This document shows, piece after piece, positions 1 through 7,059 of a stretch of 25,589 nt of DNA (the first letter of the stretch is position 1; every line of letters begins with the position of its first letter). Under the pieces are notes generated by a model, which saw nothing but the letters and a program-made list of their open reading frames with translations, did not search any database and was not told where the DNA came from. Made by a program: the position numbers and the translations under genes. Origin of the DNA: an uncultured Eubacteriales bacterium. GTDB lineage: Bacteria > Bacillota > Clostridia > Oscillospirales > Oscillospiraceae. The stretch covers positions 1 to 25,589 of the forward strand of contig URLT01000015.1 of NCBI GenBank assembly GCA_900548795.1, written 5' to 3'.

Positions 1-749
1 TTGGACGGAACGACCCGCCGCCAGTCGATGAACTCTCCCTCAAGCACGCGGCAGACGAGCGTTGCGCTGCCGATCTGGAAGAGGATGTGTTTTTCTCCGA
101 GGGTGAAGCTCATGGTCTCGTCACTGTCCTCGAGGATCTTCTCGACCTCGCGCAGACCGGTGGCCGGAACGACGAATTTCATCTCGCGGCCGATCGGCTC
201 GGGGCTGTGCCACGTGCGGCGCGCCAGCCGGAAGCTGTCCACCGCGACCATGGTGATCGTCTCGTCGCTGACCTCGAGCAGGCAGCCGGTGTGGATGGGG
301 CGCGCCTGACTTTCCGAGACGGAGAAGATCGTCCCGCCGATCATCTCGCGCAGCGCGCTCTGCGGCATATGCACGCCCTTGCCGGTGTTGACGTCGGGCA
401 GCTCGGGGTAATCCTCGGCGTCCATGGCGGTGATCTGGAAGGACGAGCCGCCGCCCCGGATGGAGACCTGAAGCTCCGCATCGACGCTGACGGTGACGGT
501 CTCGTCGGGCAGCTTGCGCACAATGTCAAAGAAGAGCCGCGACGGCATGACGCAAACGCCCTCCTCGCGGACGTCGGCCGAGACGTTGACGGTGATGCCG
601 GTCTCCAGGTTGAAGCCGGTGAGCTGCACGCCGACCCCGGCGCGCACGAGGATGCCCTCCAAGCAGGGGATCGCGCTCTTCGGGGCGACGGCGCGCCCCG
701 CCACGGAGATGGCGGAAACCAGCATCGCTTTTTCACAGGTAAACTTCAT
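1..749 (-). CDS. dnaN: DNA polymerase III beta subunit (sliding clamp), 3' end outside window
   Basis: The beta clamp encircles DNA and tethers the replicative polymerase. The minus-strand reading frame runs from the ATG at 749 to the window edge without a stop, giving 249 residues of a family usually about 365-380 long. The N-terminus (MKFTCEKAMLVSAISVAGRAV) and the segments ITAMDAEDYPELP and VDSFRLARR are typical of the first two clamp domains. A GAGGG Shine-Dalgarno lies a few bases upstream of the ATG. The gene follows dnaA in the same direction after a 268-bp gap, the usual Firmicute dnaA-dnaN order. The third domain is not in the window, so completeness cannot be judged. Confidence 0.97.
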   Translation of the reverse strand, partial: MKFTCEKAMLVSAISVAGRAVAPKSAIPCLEGILVRAGVGVQLTGFNLETGITVNVSADVREEGVCVMPSRLFFDIVRKLPDETVTVSVDAELQVSIRGGGSSFQITAMDAEDYPELPDVNTGKGVHMPQSALREMIGGTIFSVSESQARPIHTGCLLEVSDETITMVAVDSFRLARRTWHSPEPIGREMKFVVPATGLREVEKILEDSDETMSFTLGEKHILFQIGSATLVCRVLEGEFIDWRRVVPS

Positions 750-1017
750 TTCGTTCCCTCGCTTTTCTTTCTGATATAGATAGGACGGATATATTATAGT
801 AATGGTGTCAGTAGGGAAAACTTATGTGCAAAACCGGGTAAACCCGTTGCGGCGCAAGGCTTTTTTATTCACACCCGCCTGTGCATTCCTTTGAAGGTTA
901 TTGACAGGTTTTTCCGCGCTCAACCACGGCCTGCGTTTTGCACAGGAAATTTCTGCACAGTGAACAGGGACTGTGGAGAAAATTTCGGCGCTGCCTCGCC
1001 CGATCCTCCCGGCTGTT
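750..1017. other. dnaA-dnaN spacer with DnaA-box-like sites, probable part of oriC
   Basis: One site matches the relaxed DnaA box TTATNCACA exactly: TTATTCACA at 865-873. Four others have one mismatch: TTTTGCACA at 936-944, TTCTGCACA at 951-959, and, on the minus strand, TTCTCCACA at 972-980 and TTTTGCACA at 825-833. An AT-rich stretch at about 770-800 could be the unwinding element. In Bacillus subtilis the origin includes the dnaA-dnaN spacer, so position and content agree. The boundaries and the unwinding site are inference; the spacer upstream of dnaA (2332-2598) shows no clear box. Confidence 0.55.
793..798 (-). promoter_or_regulatory. Possible dnaN -10 element
   Basis: A perfect TATAAT lies on the minus strand about 45 bases upstream of the dnaN start. 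No good -35 is found at 16-18 bases, so this may be a weak dnaN promoter or simply part of the AT-rich origin segment. Confidence 0.3.
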
Positions 1018-2331
1018 TTACAGGCGCGAATTGATCTTGGCCTTGATGTCGCGGATGTTGTCCTGAAGGCCGTTGGTGGCGTTGGGAAGCTCCTCCTCGA
1101 TGCGCCGAATGGCGTAGAGCACCGTCGTGTGGTTCTTGCCGAATTCCTTGGCGATGTCGGGCAGGGAGAGATTTGTCATTTTGCGGATCAGGTACATGGC
1201 GATCTGCCGCGCCTCGCTCGTGCCCTTGTTTTTCTGCGTGCCGCGCAGCGTCGATTCGTCGAGGCGGTAGAAGCTGCAGACCTCGCTGATGATCAGCTCC
1301 GGCGTCGGCACGGTCTGCGCCTTACCCTTGTAAAGATCCTGAATGGCGCGCGAGACGTTCGCGATGTCCATGGGCATGTTGTTCAGGTCGTGATAGGCCT
1401 TGATCTTCTTGACCGTGCCCTCGATCTGGCGGACGTTGTTCGTGATGTTCTCGGCGATGTAGTCGCAGACGTCGTCCGGAAGCTCCAGCCCGAGCGAGAG
1501 CGCCTTGTTTTTCGTGATGGCCCAGCGCGTTTCATAGTCTGGCGGCTGCACGTCGACGATCAGGCCCCACTCGAAGCGCGTGCGCAGGCGATCCTCCAGA
1601 CGGAGCATGTCGCTCGGCACGCGGTCGCTCGTCAGAACGATCTGCCGATGGTTTTCATAAAGGGTATTAAAGGTATGGAAGAATTCCTCCTGCGTCGCGT
1701 CCTTACCGGCGATAAATTGAATATCGTCGATCAAAAACAGGTCGGCATTGCGGTATTTGTCGCGGAATTCGAAGTTTTTGCCGCTTCGCACGGCCTCAAT
1801 GAATTCGTTTGTGAACTGGTCGCCCTTGATATAGACGATGTTATAATCCGGGTGCTTCTGCTGGATGCGGTTGGCAATGGCATAGAGCAGGTGCGTCTTG
1901 CCGAGGCCGGACTGGCCATAGAGAAACAGCGGGTTATAGGCGTCTGTGCGCTCCTCTGCGACGGCCTCCGCCGCCGAGAAGGCGTGCTTGTTCGACGAGC
2001 CGACGACAAAGGTGTCGAAGGTATACTGCGAATTGAACTCCACGAAGGCGCGGCGCTTGCTGCCGAGGGAATATTGCGGGAATTCGTCCTCGTCGAGCAC
2101 GACCAGCTCGATCTCGCTCTGAAACAGCTCGCGCATGGCGTCCTTGATGAGGGTGGTATAGCGGTTGAGGATCACGTCCTTGCGGAACGGAGAGGGGGAA
2201 TAGAGCACGAGCTTCTCGGCGGTCAGCTCTGCAACCTCGGCATCGTCAAAAAACGAAGCGACCGCGACCGCCGGGGAATGCTGCTCCAAATAGGACAAAA
2301 CACGGGACCAGACATAAGCGTTGGAATACAT
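1018..2331 (-). CDS. dnaA: Chromosomal replication initiator protein DnaA
   Basis: DnaA binds DnaA boxes and unwinds the origin as an ATP-dependent filament. The 437-residue protein has a short N-terminal domain (about 1-80), a brief linker, an AAA+ domain with Walker A GQSGLGKT (139-146) and Walker B LFLIDDIQF (about 198-206), and a C-terminal helix-turn-helix domain with the DnaA signature KNHTTVLYAIRRIEE near residue 400. The length is normal for Clostridia. A sigma-A promoter lies about 80 bases upstream and dnaN follows downstream. The usual divergent rpmH-rnpA neighbours are absent; an MFS transporter is there instead. Confidence 0.98.
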   Translation of the reverse strand: MYSNAYVWSRVLSYLEQHSPAVAVASFFDDAEVAELTAEKLVLYSPSPFRKDVILNRYTTLIKDAMRELFQSEIELVVLDEDEFPQYSLGSKRRAFVEFNSQYTFDTFVVGSSNKHAFSAAEAVAEERTDAYNPLFLYGQSGLGKTHLLYAIANRIQQKHPDYNIVYIKGDQFTNEFIEAVRSGKNFEFRDKYRNADLFLIDDIQFIAGKDATQEEFFHTFNTLYENHRQIVLTSDRVPSDMLRLEDRLRTRFEWGLIVDVQPPDYETRWAITKNKALSLGLELPDDVCDYIAENITNNVRQIEGTVKKIKAYHDLNNMPMDIANVSRAIQDLYKGKAQTVPTPELIISEVCSFYRLDESTLRGTQKNKGTSEARQIAMYLIRKMTNLSLPDIAKEFGKNHTTVLYAIRRIEEELPNATNGLQDNIRDIKAKINSRL

Positions 2332-2411
2332 AGCCGACTCCTTTTTTGCCGGCCTGCCGCTGTCGGGGCTGAAATATCCTGAAAAAGGGCAGGCTCTGGT
2401 TATTCTATAAA

Positions 2412-2440
2412 ATTATACTACAAATTCCTCTAAAAAGCAA
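2412..2440 (-). promoter_or_regulatory. dnaA promoter (sigma-A type)
   Basis: On the minus strand TTGCTT is followed after 17 bases by a perfect TATAAT (plus-strand positions 2435-2440 and 2412-2417). The expected leader before the dnaA ATG is about 75 bases. Confidence 0.65.
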
Positions 2441-2492
2441 GCCATACCGAAGGAAAAACCAGTCTCCGCGCGCCGTCCGGGGAAAAAAGAAA

Positions 2493-2521
2493 TTGACATT
2501 TCAGGCTGTTTCCTGTATACT
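2493..2521 (+). promoter_or_regulatory. MFS transporter promoter (sigma-A type)
   Basis: TTGACA at 2493-2498 and TATACT at 2516-2521 are separated by 17 bases, close to consensus. It is divergent from the dnaA promoter, with about 50 bases between the two -35 elements. Confidence 0.75.
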
Positions 2522-2598
2522 ATCCTCCCCAAAAAGATTACGGATCAAAAAAATCACCCCGTTCCGAGGCGAAAACCGGGAAAGTGGAGGCACAGAGC

Positions 2599-3786
2599 AT
2601 GAAAACACGCGGCGCGACGGCGCGATATTCCGTCCTTCAGGCGCTGATCTGGGGCGAATACGGATTTTTGATGAGCTATTCCAACCCGTGGCTGACCGAG
2701 CGCGTCGGCCTGACGGATTCCGTCGCGGGCGTTGTTCTGGCGATCGCGACCGGCGTCGCGCTGCTGCTTCAGCCGCTCCTGACTGCCCTTGCCGACCGCA
2801 CGCAGCTCGACCTGCGGCGGCTCCTGCTCGCCTTCGGCGTCTGCAACGCGAGCCTTGCGCTGCTTGCGCCGCTTCTGAGCGGCTATGGCTCGATCGTGGC
2901 CTTCACGGCTGCCTGCGTCAGCCTGCAGGTCTTTCCGTCCTTTTCCAACGCGCTCGGGATGCAATGCATCCGCGGCGGCACGCCGATCAATTTCGGTCTG
3001 GCGCGCGGCATCGGCTCGATCTTTTTCGGCATCGGCTGCCGCGTTGAGCCGCTGCTGACGTCGGCCTTCGGTATGGACGCCGTGCCGGTCTCGTCGGCCG
3101 TGTTGGCGGCGCTGTTCTGCGCGGCCATTCTGTGCTTCCCGAGGGGCATGCGCGAGGCCGATGGGCAGGCCGGGCGGCCGGACTCCGTCGGCGCGTTTTT
3201 CCGGCTGCACCGGCGCTTTGCCGTCCTGCTGGCGGCGGTCGTGCTGCTCTATATCGGCCATAACGCCCTGTCCAACTGCATGTTCCGCGTCGCGCAGCTC
3301 AAGCTCCCCGCCGCGTCCGCCGACGAGGCCTCCGCCGTGCAGGGCACTGCGCTGATGATCGCCGCGCTTTGCGAGCTGCCGGTGATGTTTCTGTTCACAA
3401 AAATGGTGCGGCGCGTCCGCTGTGACGTCTGGCTCGTCGTTGCGGCGGGGTTCATGACGCTTCGGCTCGTTTTCACCCTCGTGCTCCCGGGCGCGTGGGG
3501 GCTGTATCTCGGCCAGCTCACGCAGAGCATGGGCTTCGCTCTCTTCGCCGTCAGCACGGTCTATTATGTCGGCTCGATCATTGAGCAGCGAAACGTCGTC
3601 AAGGGGCAGACCTACCTCGGCGCGGCCAACACGATGGGAAACCTGCTGGCCTATCTCTTCGGCGGCCTGCTGATCGACGGCATCGGCACGAGAGGAATGC
3701 TGCAGGTCTGCGCCGTTGTCTCCTGTCTCGGCGTGATTTTGTTGATTTCAAGCAAGCAGCCCGTCCGGAAAACCGTCGGCGCCTGA
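2599..3786 (+). CDS. MFS transporter, 12-helix type
   Basis: This is a 395-residue, strongly hydrophobic protein with about twelve predicted membrane helices in two halves, separated by a more polar stretch near residues 185-205. It resembles the MFS_1-like group that includes phenylpropionate and nucleoside/sugar permeases, but no motif fixes the substrate. The ATG at 2599 is chosen because GGAGG at 2586-2590 lies 8 bases upstream; an in-frame GTG at 2584 would overlap that site. It has its own promoter and appears monocistronic, with a repeat element directly after it. Family assignment is firm and the substrate is unknown. Confidence 0.85.
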   Translation: MKTRGATARYSVLQALIWGEYGFLMSYSNPWLTERVGLTDSVAGVVLAIATGVALLLQPLLTALADRTQLDLRRLLLAFGVCNASLALLAPLLSGYGSIVAFTAACVSLQVFPSFSNALGMQCIRGGTPINFGLARGIGSIFFGIGCRVEPLLTSAFGMDAVPVSSAVLAALFCAAILCFPRGMREADGQAGRPDSVGAFFRLHRRFAVLLAAVVLLYIGHNALSNCMFRVAQLKLPAASADEASAVQGTALMIAALCELPVMFLFTKMVRRVRCDVWLVVAAGFMTLRLVFTLVLPGAWGLYLGQLTQSMGFALFAVSTVYYVGSIIEQRNVVKGQTYLGAANTMGNLLAYLFGGLLIDGIGTRGMLQVCAVVSCLGVILLISSKQPVRKTVGA

Positions 3787-3848
3787 GAAGCTCCTGCTTC
3801 GGGGCGGACCGCACAAATCGTCGGTTTTCAAGCAAGACCTACCGGTTT

Positions 3849-3866
3849 TGTCATTGCGAGGAGGAA
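3849..3866 (+). repeat. Truncated end of the GTCATTGCGAGGAG repeat
   Basis: The sequence starting GTCATTGCGAGGAGG matches the ends of the palindromic repeat found next to it and at 11.2-11.8 kb. It then diverges into a GGAACGTTCC palindrome. The 40 bases before it resemble the spacer that precedes repeat ends at 11.3 and 11.65 kb, so this is a remnant of another copy. Confidence 0.6.
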
Positions 3867-3898
3867 CGTTCCGTATATACCGCACCCGTTCCCACCGT

Positions 3899-4177
3899 GT
3901 CATTGCGAGGAGGGCGCAGCCCGACGCGGCAATCTTTAAGTGAGCAGCATGGCATCCCGGAACGAAAAAAGAAGAACATCGTGCATTCAAAGACGAAAAA
4001 GGAACAAAGCCCAATAAAAACAAAGAAAACAAAGAAAACAAAGAAAATAATGTGTATTCGAAAACAGCACGCAAGCACAGGGACTTCTCCCTTGGCGCTT
4101 GCGTGCTGCTTCTGTCGTTACGGCATCCCGCGACGCACGTTAAAGATTGCCGCGTCGCTTCGCTCCTCGCAATGACA
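3899..4177 (-). repeat. Palindromic intergenic repeat, copy 1 (complete)
   Basis: The 279-bp unit is bounded by inverted ends of about 40 bases (3899-3940 and 4140-4177) that read GTCATTGCGAGGAG from outside and end in GCAATCTTTAA. One end carries the small hairpin GGGC-gca-GCCC and the other the shorter GC-gaa-GC at the same place. Inside is a hairpin with 12-base arms, CAGCACGCAAGC at 4065-4076 and its complement at 4097-4108. No open reading frame of note lies inside. Related copies lie at 11180-11826 in the opposite orientation. It looks like a non-autonomous, REP/BIME-like element; its mobiliser is not in the window. Confidence 0.8.
4017..4043 (+). repeat. 9-bp tandem repeat (AAAACAAAG x3)
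   Basis: Three perfect head-to-tail copies of AAAACAAAG are followed by a decayed fourth (AAAATAATG). The tract lies inside palindromic repeat copy 1, outside any gene. Confidence 0.85.
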
Positions 4178-4240
4178 GATTTGATCGGTTTTGCGGGAGA
4201 AACGGCGGGCTGCCTTCGTCCATAAAAAACCGCTCCGTTC

Positions 4241-4407
4241 CTAAGGAACCTCTGAATCAATCGTCTGCGGCGCTCAGCGGGTCTTTTGCCCCAACTTGTC
4301 GGTTTGAAAATCTTGAAATACACAAAGTATTCCTGCGATTTCCAAACCTCAATTTGGAACAAAATCCCTCGCTGACCACTCTTGCGATTGAATCAGAGGT
4401 TCCCTAA
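4241..4407. mobile_element. MITE-like element with 19-bp inverted ends and CTAA target duplication
   Basis: The ends GGAACCTCTGAATCAATCG (4245-4263) and the complement of 4385-4403 match at 18 of 19 bases. CTAA flanks both sides (4241-4244 and 4404-4407). The 159-bp body codes for nothing recognisable. A 4-bp duplication of the form YTAR is typical of IS5-family transposition, so this may be a non-autonomous relative of such an element (inference). It ends 18 bases short of the spoIVA stop codon. A matching solo end lies at 16290-16308. Confidence 0.75.
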
Positions 4408-4421
4408 ATCGGAACTCCGCA

Positions 4422-5894
4422 TCAGAGCAGCAGGCAGATCAGGCCGTTGGCGCCCTCGTTGATGATGCGGCTGAGCGCGTCGCGGAGCTTGCTGCGGGCG
4501 TCGTCCGGCATTCGCGTGAGCTTGGCGGCAAGCCCGTCGCTGACCAGCTCAAAGACGGATTTTCCGAAAATATTGCTCTCCCAGAGCTTCTCGGTGTTGC
4601 CCTCATACTCGCCGAGCAGGTAGTGCAGCAGCTCCTGCGACTGCTGCTCGTCGCCGACGATGGGGCTGATCTCGGCGCGGATGTCCGCGCGGAGCAGATG
4701 GATCGACGGTGCGCTGGCGCGCAGCTTGACGCCGTAGCTTCCGCCCCGGCGGACGATCTCCGGCACCTCGAGCTGCATCTCCTCGGCCGTCGGCATGACG
4801 ATGCCGTAGCCGGTGGCGCGCGCCTCGTCGAGCGCCGCGGCGATCTTGTCGTATTGCTTTTTCATTTCGGCCAGCTCGGTCAGCAGGGAGAGAAGCTGGC
4901 CGTCGTTCTCGATCTCAAAGCCCGTGCGCTGGCCGAGCACGCGGTAGAACAGCCCCTCGCAAAGCTCCGGCTCGCAGCAGACCGTCCCGGTGCCGAGGTC
5001 GACCTCCGTCACGCGGCAGTCGGCGACCTGCTCCAGCTCGGTCAGATGCCGCAGCCTCGGCGCCGTCTCGGCCAGCCGCGAGATCTGCGAGGCCTGCTCA
5101 AGCAGCGCGGCGCAAAGCGCGGCCTTGAGCGGGTGCTCCGGCTCGAGCGCGCGCACCCACGCCGGGAGGAACACCCGCAGCTCCCGCAGGGGGAAGGCAT
5201 AGAGCAGCTCGGTCAGCAGCTCCTGAAGCTCCGCCGCCTGCAGGGTCAGGCAATTGGCGGCCACGGCGCTGACGCCGTAGGTCTCGGAGAGATAGGACGC
5301 CAGCGTCTGCGCCTCGGCGCCCTGCGGCGCGGTGGAGTTCACGATGACAAGAAACGGCTTGCCGGTGGCCTTCATGTCGGCGATGGCGCGCGTCTCGGCG
5401 TCGATGTAATCCGAACGCGGGATGTCCGTGACCGTCCCGTCGGTCGTGATGACCAGCCCGGCCGTGCAGTGCCCCTCCATGACCTTGCGCGTGCCCAGCT
5501 CGGCGGCCTCGGTCATGGGGAGCTCCTCGTCCGCCCACGGCGTTGTGACCATGCGCGGCACGCCGTTCTCCGTCGCGCCGATGGCGCCGTCGACCATGTA
5601 GCCGACCGAATCGATCAGCCGAACCGAGAGCGTCGCCGTGCCGTCGGGAGAGATCTCCACGGCCTCCTCGGGGACGAACTTCGGCTCGGCGGTCATGATC
5701 GTCCTGCCCGAGCCGCTCTGCGGCAGCTCGTCGCGCGCTCGCTCGCGCTGATAAAGATCCTCGATGTTCGGGATGACCAGCTCCTCCATCAGGCGCTTGA
5801 TAAAGGTCGATTTTCCCGTTCGCACGGGCCCGACCACCCCGATGTAAATATCGCCGCCCGTTCTGCGGGCAATGTCGGCGTAAATGTTGCTCAT
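4422..5894 (-). CDS. spoIVA: Stage IV sporulation protein A (spore coat morphogenetic ATPase)
   Basis: SpoIVA is made in the mother cell, hydrolyses ATP and polymerises on the forespore surface as the base layer of the coat. The 490-residue protein has nearly the length of the Bacillus protein (492). Its N-terminal P-loop GPVRTGKST (22-30) carries the RTGKS form typical of SpoIVA, followed by a GTPase-like core and a hydrophobic C-terminus ending GANGLICLLL, the membrane-contact end. The ATG at 5894 is chosen because GGGAGGG stands 8 bases upstream; a longer frame upstream has no ribosome site. A sigma-E-like promoter lies just upstream. The identity is secure. Confidence 0.97.
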   Translation of the reverse strand: MSNIYADIARRTGGDIYIGVVGPVRTGKSTFIKRLMEELVIPNIEDLYQRERARDELPQSGSGRTIMTAEPKFVPEEAVEISPDGTATLSVRLIDSVGYMVDGAIGATENGVPRMVTTPWADEELPMTEAAELGTRKVMEGHCTAGLVITTDGTVTDIPRSDYIDAETRAIADMKATGKPFLVIVNSTAPQGAEAQTLASYLSETYGVSAVAANCLTLQAAELQELLTELLYAFPLRELRVFLPAWVRALEPEHPLKAALCAALLEQASQISRLAETAPRLRHLTELEQVADCRVTEVDLGTGTVCCEPELCEGLFYRVLGQRTGFEIENDGQLLSLLTELAEMKKQYDKIAAALDEARATGYGIVMPTAEEMQLEVPEIVRRGGSYGVKLRASAPSIHLLRADIRAEISPIVGDEQQSQELLHYLLGEYEGNTEKLWESNIFGKSVFELVSDGLAAKLTRMPDDARSKLRDALSRIINEGANGLICLLL

Positions 5895-5947
5895 ATAGAC
5901 CCTCCCTCTGACAAATCGGGACGTCCGCCCCGTGCGTCTCGTGCTAA

Positions 5948-5976
5948 AGCCTATGCGCCGCCGGCCGGGTCTATGA
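5948..5976 (-). promoter_or_regulatory. Candidate sigma-E promoter of spoIVA
   Basis: On the minus strand TCATAGA is followed after 14 bases by CATAGGCT. These match the Bacillus sigma-E pattern (KMATATT, 14-15 bases, CATACAMT) at 5 of 7 and 6 of 8 positions. spoIVA is a classic sigma-E gene, which supports the call. The leader would be about 45 bases. Confidence 0.5.
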
Positions 5977-5995
5977 CAAGCCGTCGCGCGGAGCA

Positions 5996-6027
5996 GGGGG
6001 GCTGACGCCAATTCGCGTCAGCCCCCC
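5996..6027 (-). terminator. Hairpin after the M23 gene
   Basis: Thirteen-base perfect arms (GGGGGGCTGACGC and its complement) enclose a 6-base loop, five bases past the stop of the M23 gene. There is no clear T-run, so it may act mainly as an RNA-stabilising 3' structure or a weak terminator. Confidence 0.65.
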
Positions 6028-6031
6028 TGTG

Positions 6032-6697
6032 TCATTGGCCGGAGAGGAAGGCAATCGGATCCTGCGGCTGGTGGCTGGAATAGACCGCAAAATGCAGATG
6101 CGGGCCGTCGGCCGTCTCGCTGCACGCGGTGCTGCCCACCGTTCCAAGCACCGTGCCGGCCTGCACGCTCTGCCCGACCTGCACGGGCACGTGCTCGTTG
6201 AGGTTGGCATAGTGCGTCGTGAAGCCGTCGCCGTGGCGCACGACCACCGTTGTGCCGAGGCTCTTGTCGTCATAGACCGTCACGACCGTGCCGTCCATCG
6301 CGCACAGGACGTCCTGCCCCGGCTCGGCGCGCAGATCGACGCCCTCGTGCAGCCGCCAGTCGCGCGTCGTCTCGTTATAGCTCAGTTGGTCGGCCGCGAA
6401 GGTGTTCAGCGCCTCGCCCTCGACCGGTCTGCGGCGCGGCGCGGCCTGCGGCTCGGTGCTTTCCGTCTCGGCCTCGGGCAGCGTCGGACGCGTGAGCGTC
6501 GGAAGCGTCGAAGCGGTCGAGGGCGTTTCGCTGAGCGTCGCGTTGACGGGCGCGTCGGTCTGAAGCTCGGCGCGATCCTTGGTCAGCAGGAAATAGCCCG
6601 ATACGCCGACGACCGCCGCGCACAGCAGCAGGACGATGTAATAGCCCTTCTCCCGCAGGAAGCTCCGAAAGCCGCCGGATTTCTTTTCATGATCCAT
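6032..6697 (-). CDS. M23 (LytM) peptidase with N-terminal membrane anchor, SpoIIQ-like
   Basis: The 221-residue protein has one membrane helix (about 20-38), a Pro/Thr/Glu-rich linker (about 45-95) and a LytM domain (about 110-215). The zinc-site residues are all present: H117 and D121 in HEGVD, H162, and H200/H202 in HLH. This anchor-linker-LytM plan and the place between spoIVA and spo0A fit SpoIIQ, the forespore half of the SpoIIQ-SpoIIIAH channel. Bacillus SpoIIQ has lost catalytic residues, whereas clostridial forms can keep them, as here. The ATG at 6697 has GGAG 9 bases upstream. A general cell-wall endopeptidase remains possible, so no symbol is given. Confidence 0.8.
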   Translation of the reverse strand: MDHEKKSGGFRSFLREKGYYIVLLLCAAVVGVSGYFLLTKDRAELQTDAPVNATLSETPSTASTLPTLTRPTLPEAETESTEPQAAPRRRPVEGEALNTFAADQLSYNETTRDWRLHEGVDLRAEPGQDVLCAMDGTVVTVYDDKSLGTTVVVRHGDGFTTHYANLNEHVPVQVGQSVQAGTVLGTVGSTACSETADGPHLHFAVYSSHQPQDPIAFLSGQ

Positions 6698-6760
6698 CCA
6701 AAAACACTCCATTCTGCCGCGATGCGGCGTGGTATGCGGCGCCGTGGCGTCGCTACCGGG

Positions 6761-6788
6761 AGTATTCCCCGTTTTTAGAAAACTATTC
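6761..6788 (-). promoter_or_regulatory. Candidate sigma-F/G promoter of the M23 gene
   Basis: On the minus strand GAATA (4 of 5 to GYATA) is followed after 14 bases by GGGAATACT, which fits the sigma-F -10 core GGnnAnAnT. The predicted leader is about 57 bases. Sigma-F drives spoIIQ in Bacillus, so the site supports the SpoIIQ reading; the spacer is one base short of the usual 15. Confidence 0.4.
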
Positions 6789-6806
6789 CTGCGGAAAAAG
6801 CAAAGC

Positions 6807-6830
6807 GCGGGAACGGCGACCCGTTCCCGC
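6807..6830 (-). terminator. Perfect 10-bp hairpin upstream of the M23 promoter
   Basis: GCGGGAACGG and its exact complement enclose a 4-base loop. On the minus strand a T-containing stretch follows (gctttgcttttt). It stands 20 bases before the candidate M23 promoter and would insulate it from transcription arriving from the spo0A side. Confidence 0.5.
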
Positions 6831-6998
6831 ATAATCACCCCGGAAAAACCAAATAAAAGCTACAATTTTGAATGAGATACCAATCCAACTGAAAATCAAT
6901 ATGTTTTGCACGCTTTTTGAAGATATTGCGTGTGCATTTTGAAGAAACAGCACTGCTTTTCGACTTATCATCGTTTCATTTTCCCCAAATCGCAAGAG
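6831..6998. other. AT-rich gap between spo0A terminator and M23 promoter
   Basis: These 168 bases are clearly richer in A and T than their surroundings. A minus-strand frame of 70 codons crosses it but has no convincing ribosome site or similarity. A small RNA ending at the 6807-6830 hairpin is conceivable, but no good promoter is visible. The other parts of the 362-bp gene-free stretch are annotated separately. Confidence 0.4.
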
Positions 6999-7029
6999 CC
7001 CCCTGCTTTCAAGTGGCGAAAGCAGGGGG
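6999..7029 (-). terminator. spo0A terminator
   Basis: CCCCCTGCTTTC (6999-7010) pairs perfectly with GAAAGCAGGGGG (7018-7029) around a 7-base loop, 30 bases past the spo0A stop. The downstream T content on the minus strand is modest. Confidence 0.7.
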
Positions 7030-7059
7030 GTCTTCGGCAGGCTGCGCCCCGAGGGTGCG

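Noticed and set aside
973..2382. 469-codon plus-strand frame over dnaA
   Set aside because: Shadow of dnaA; no ribosome site or similarity.
3899..4177. CRISPR-like spacing of repeats
   Set aside because: The repeats are inverted, differ in length and have no uniform spacers; no cas genes are present.
6783..6995. 70-codon minus-strand frame
   Set aside because: It crosses a hairpin and the M23 promoter, with no convincing ribosome site.
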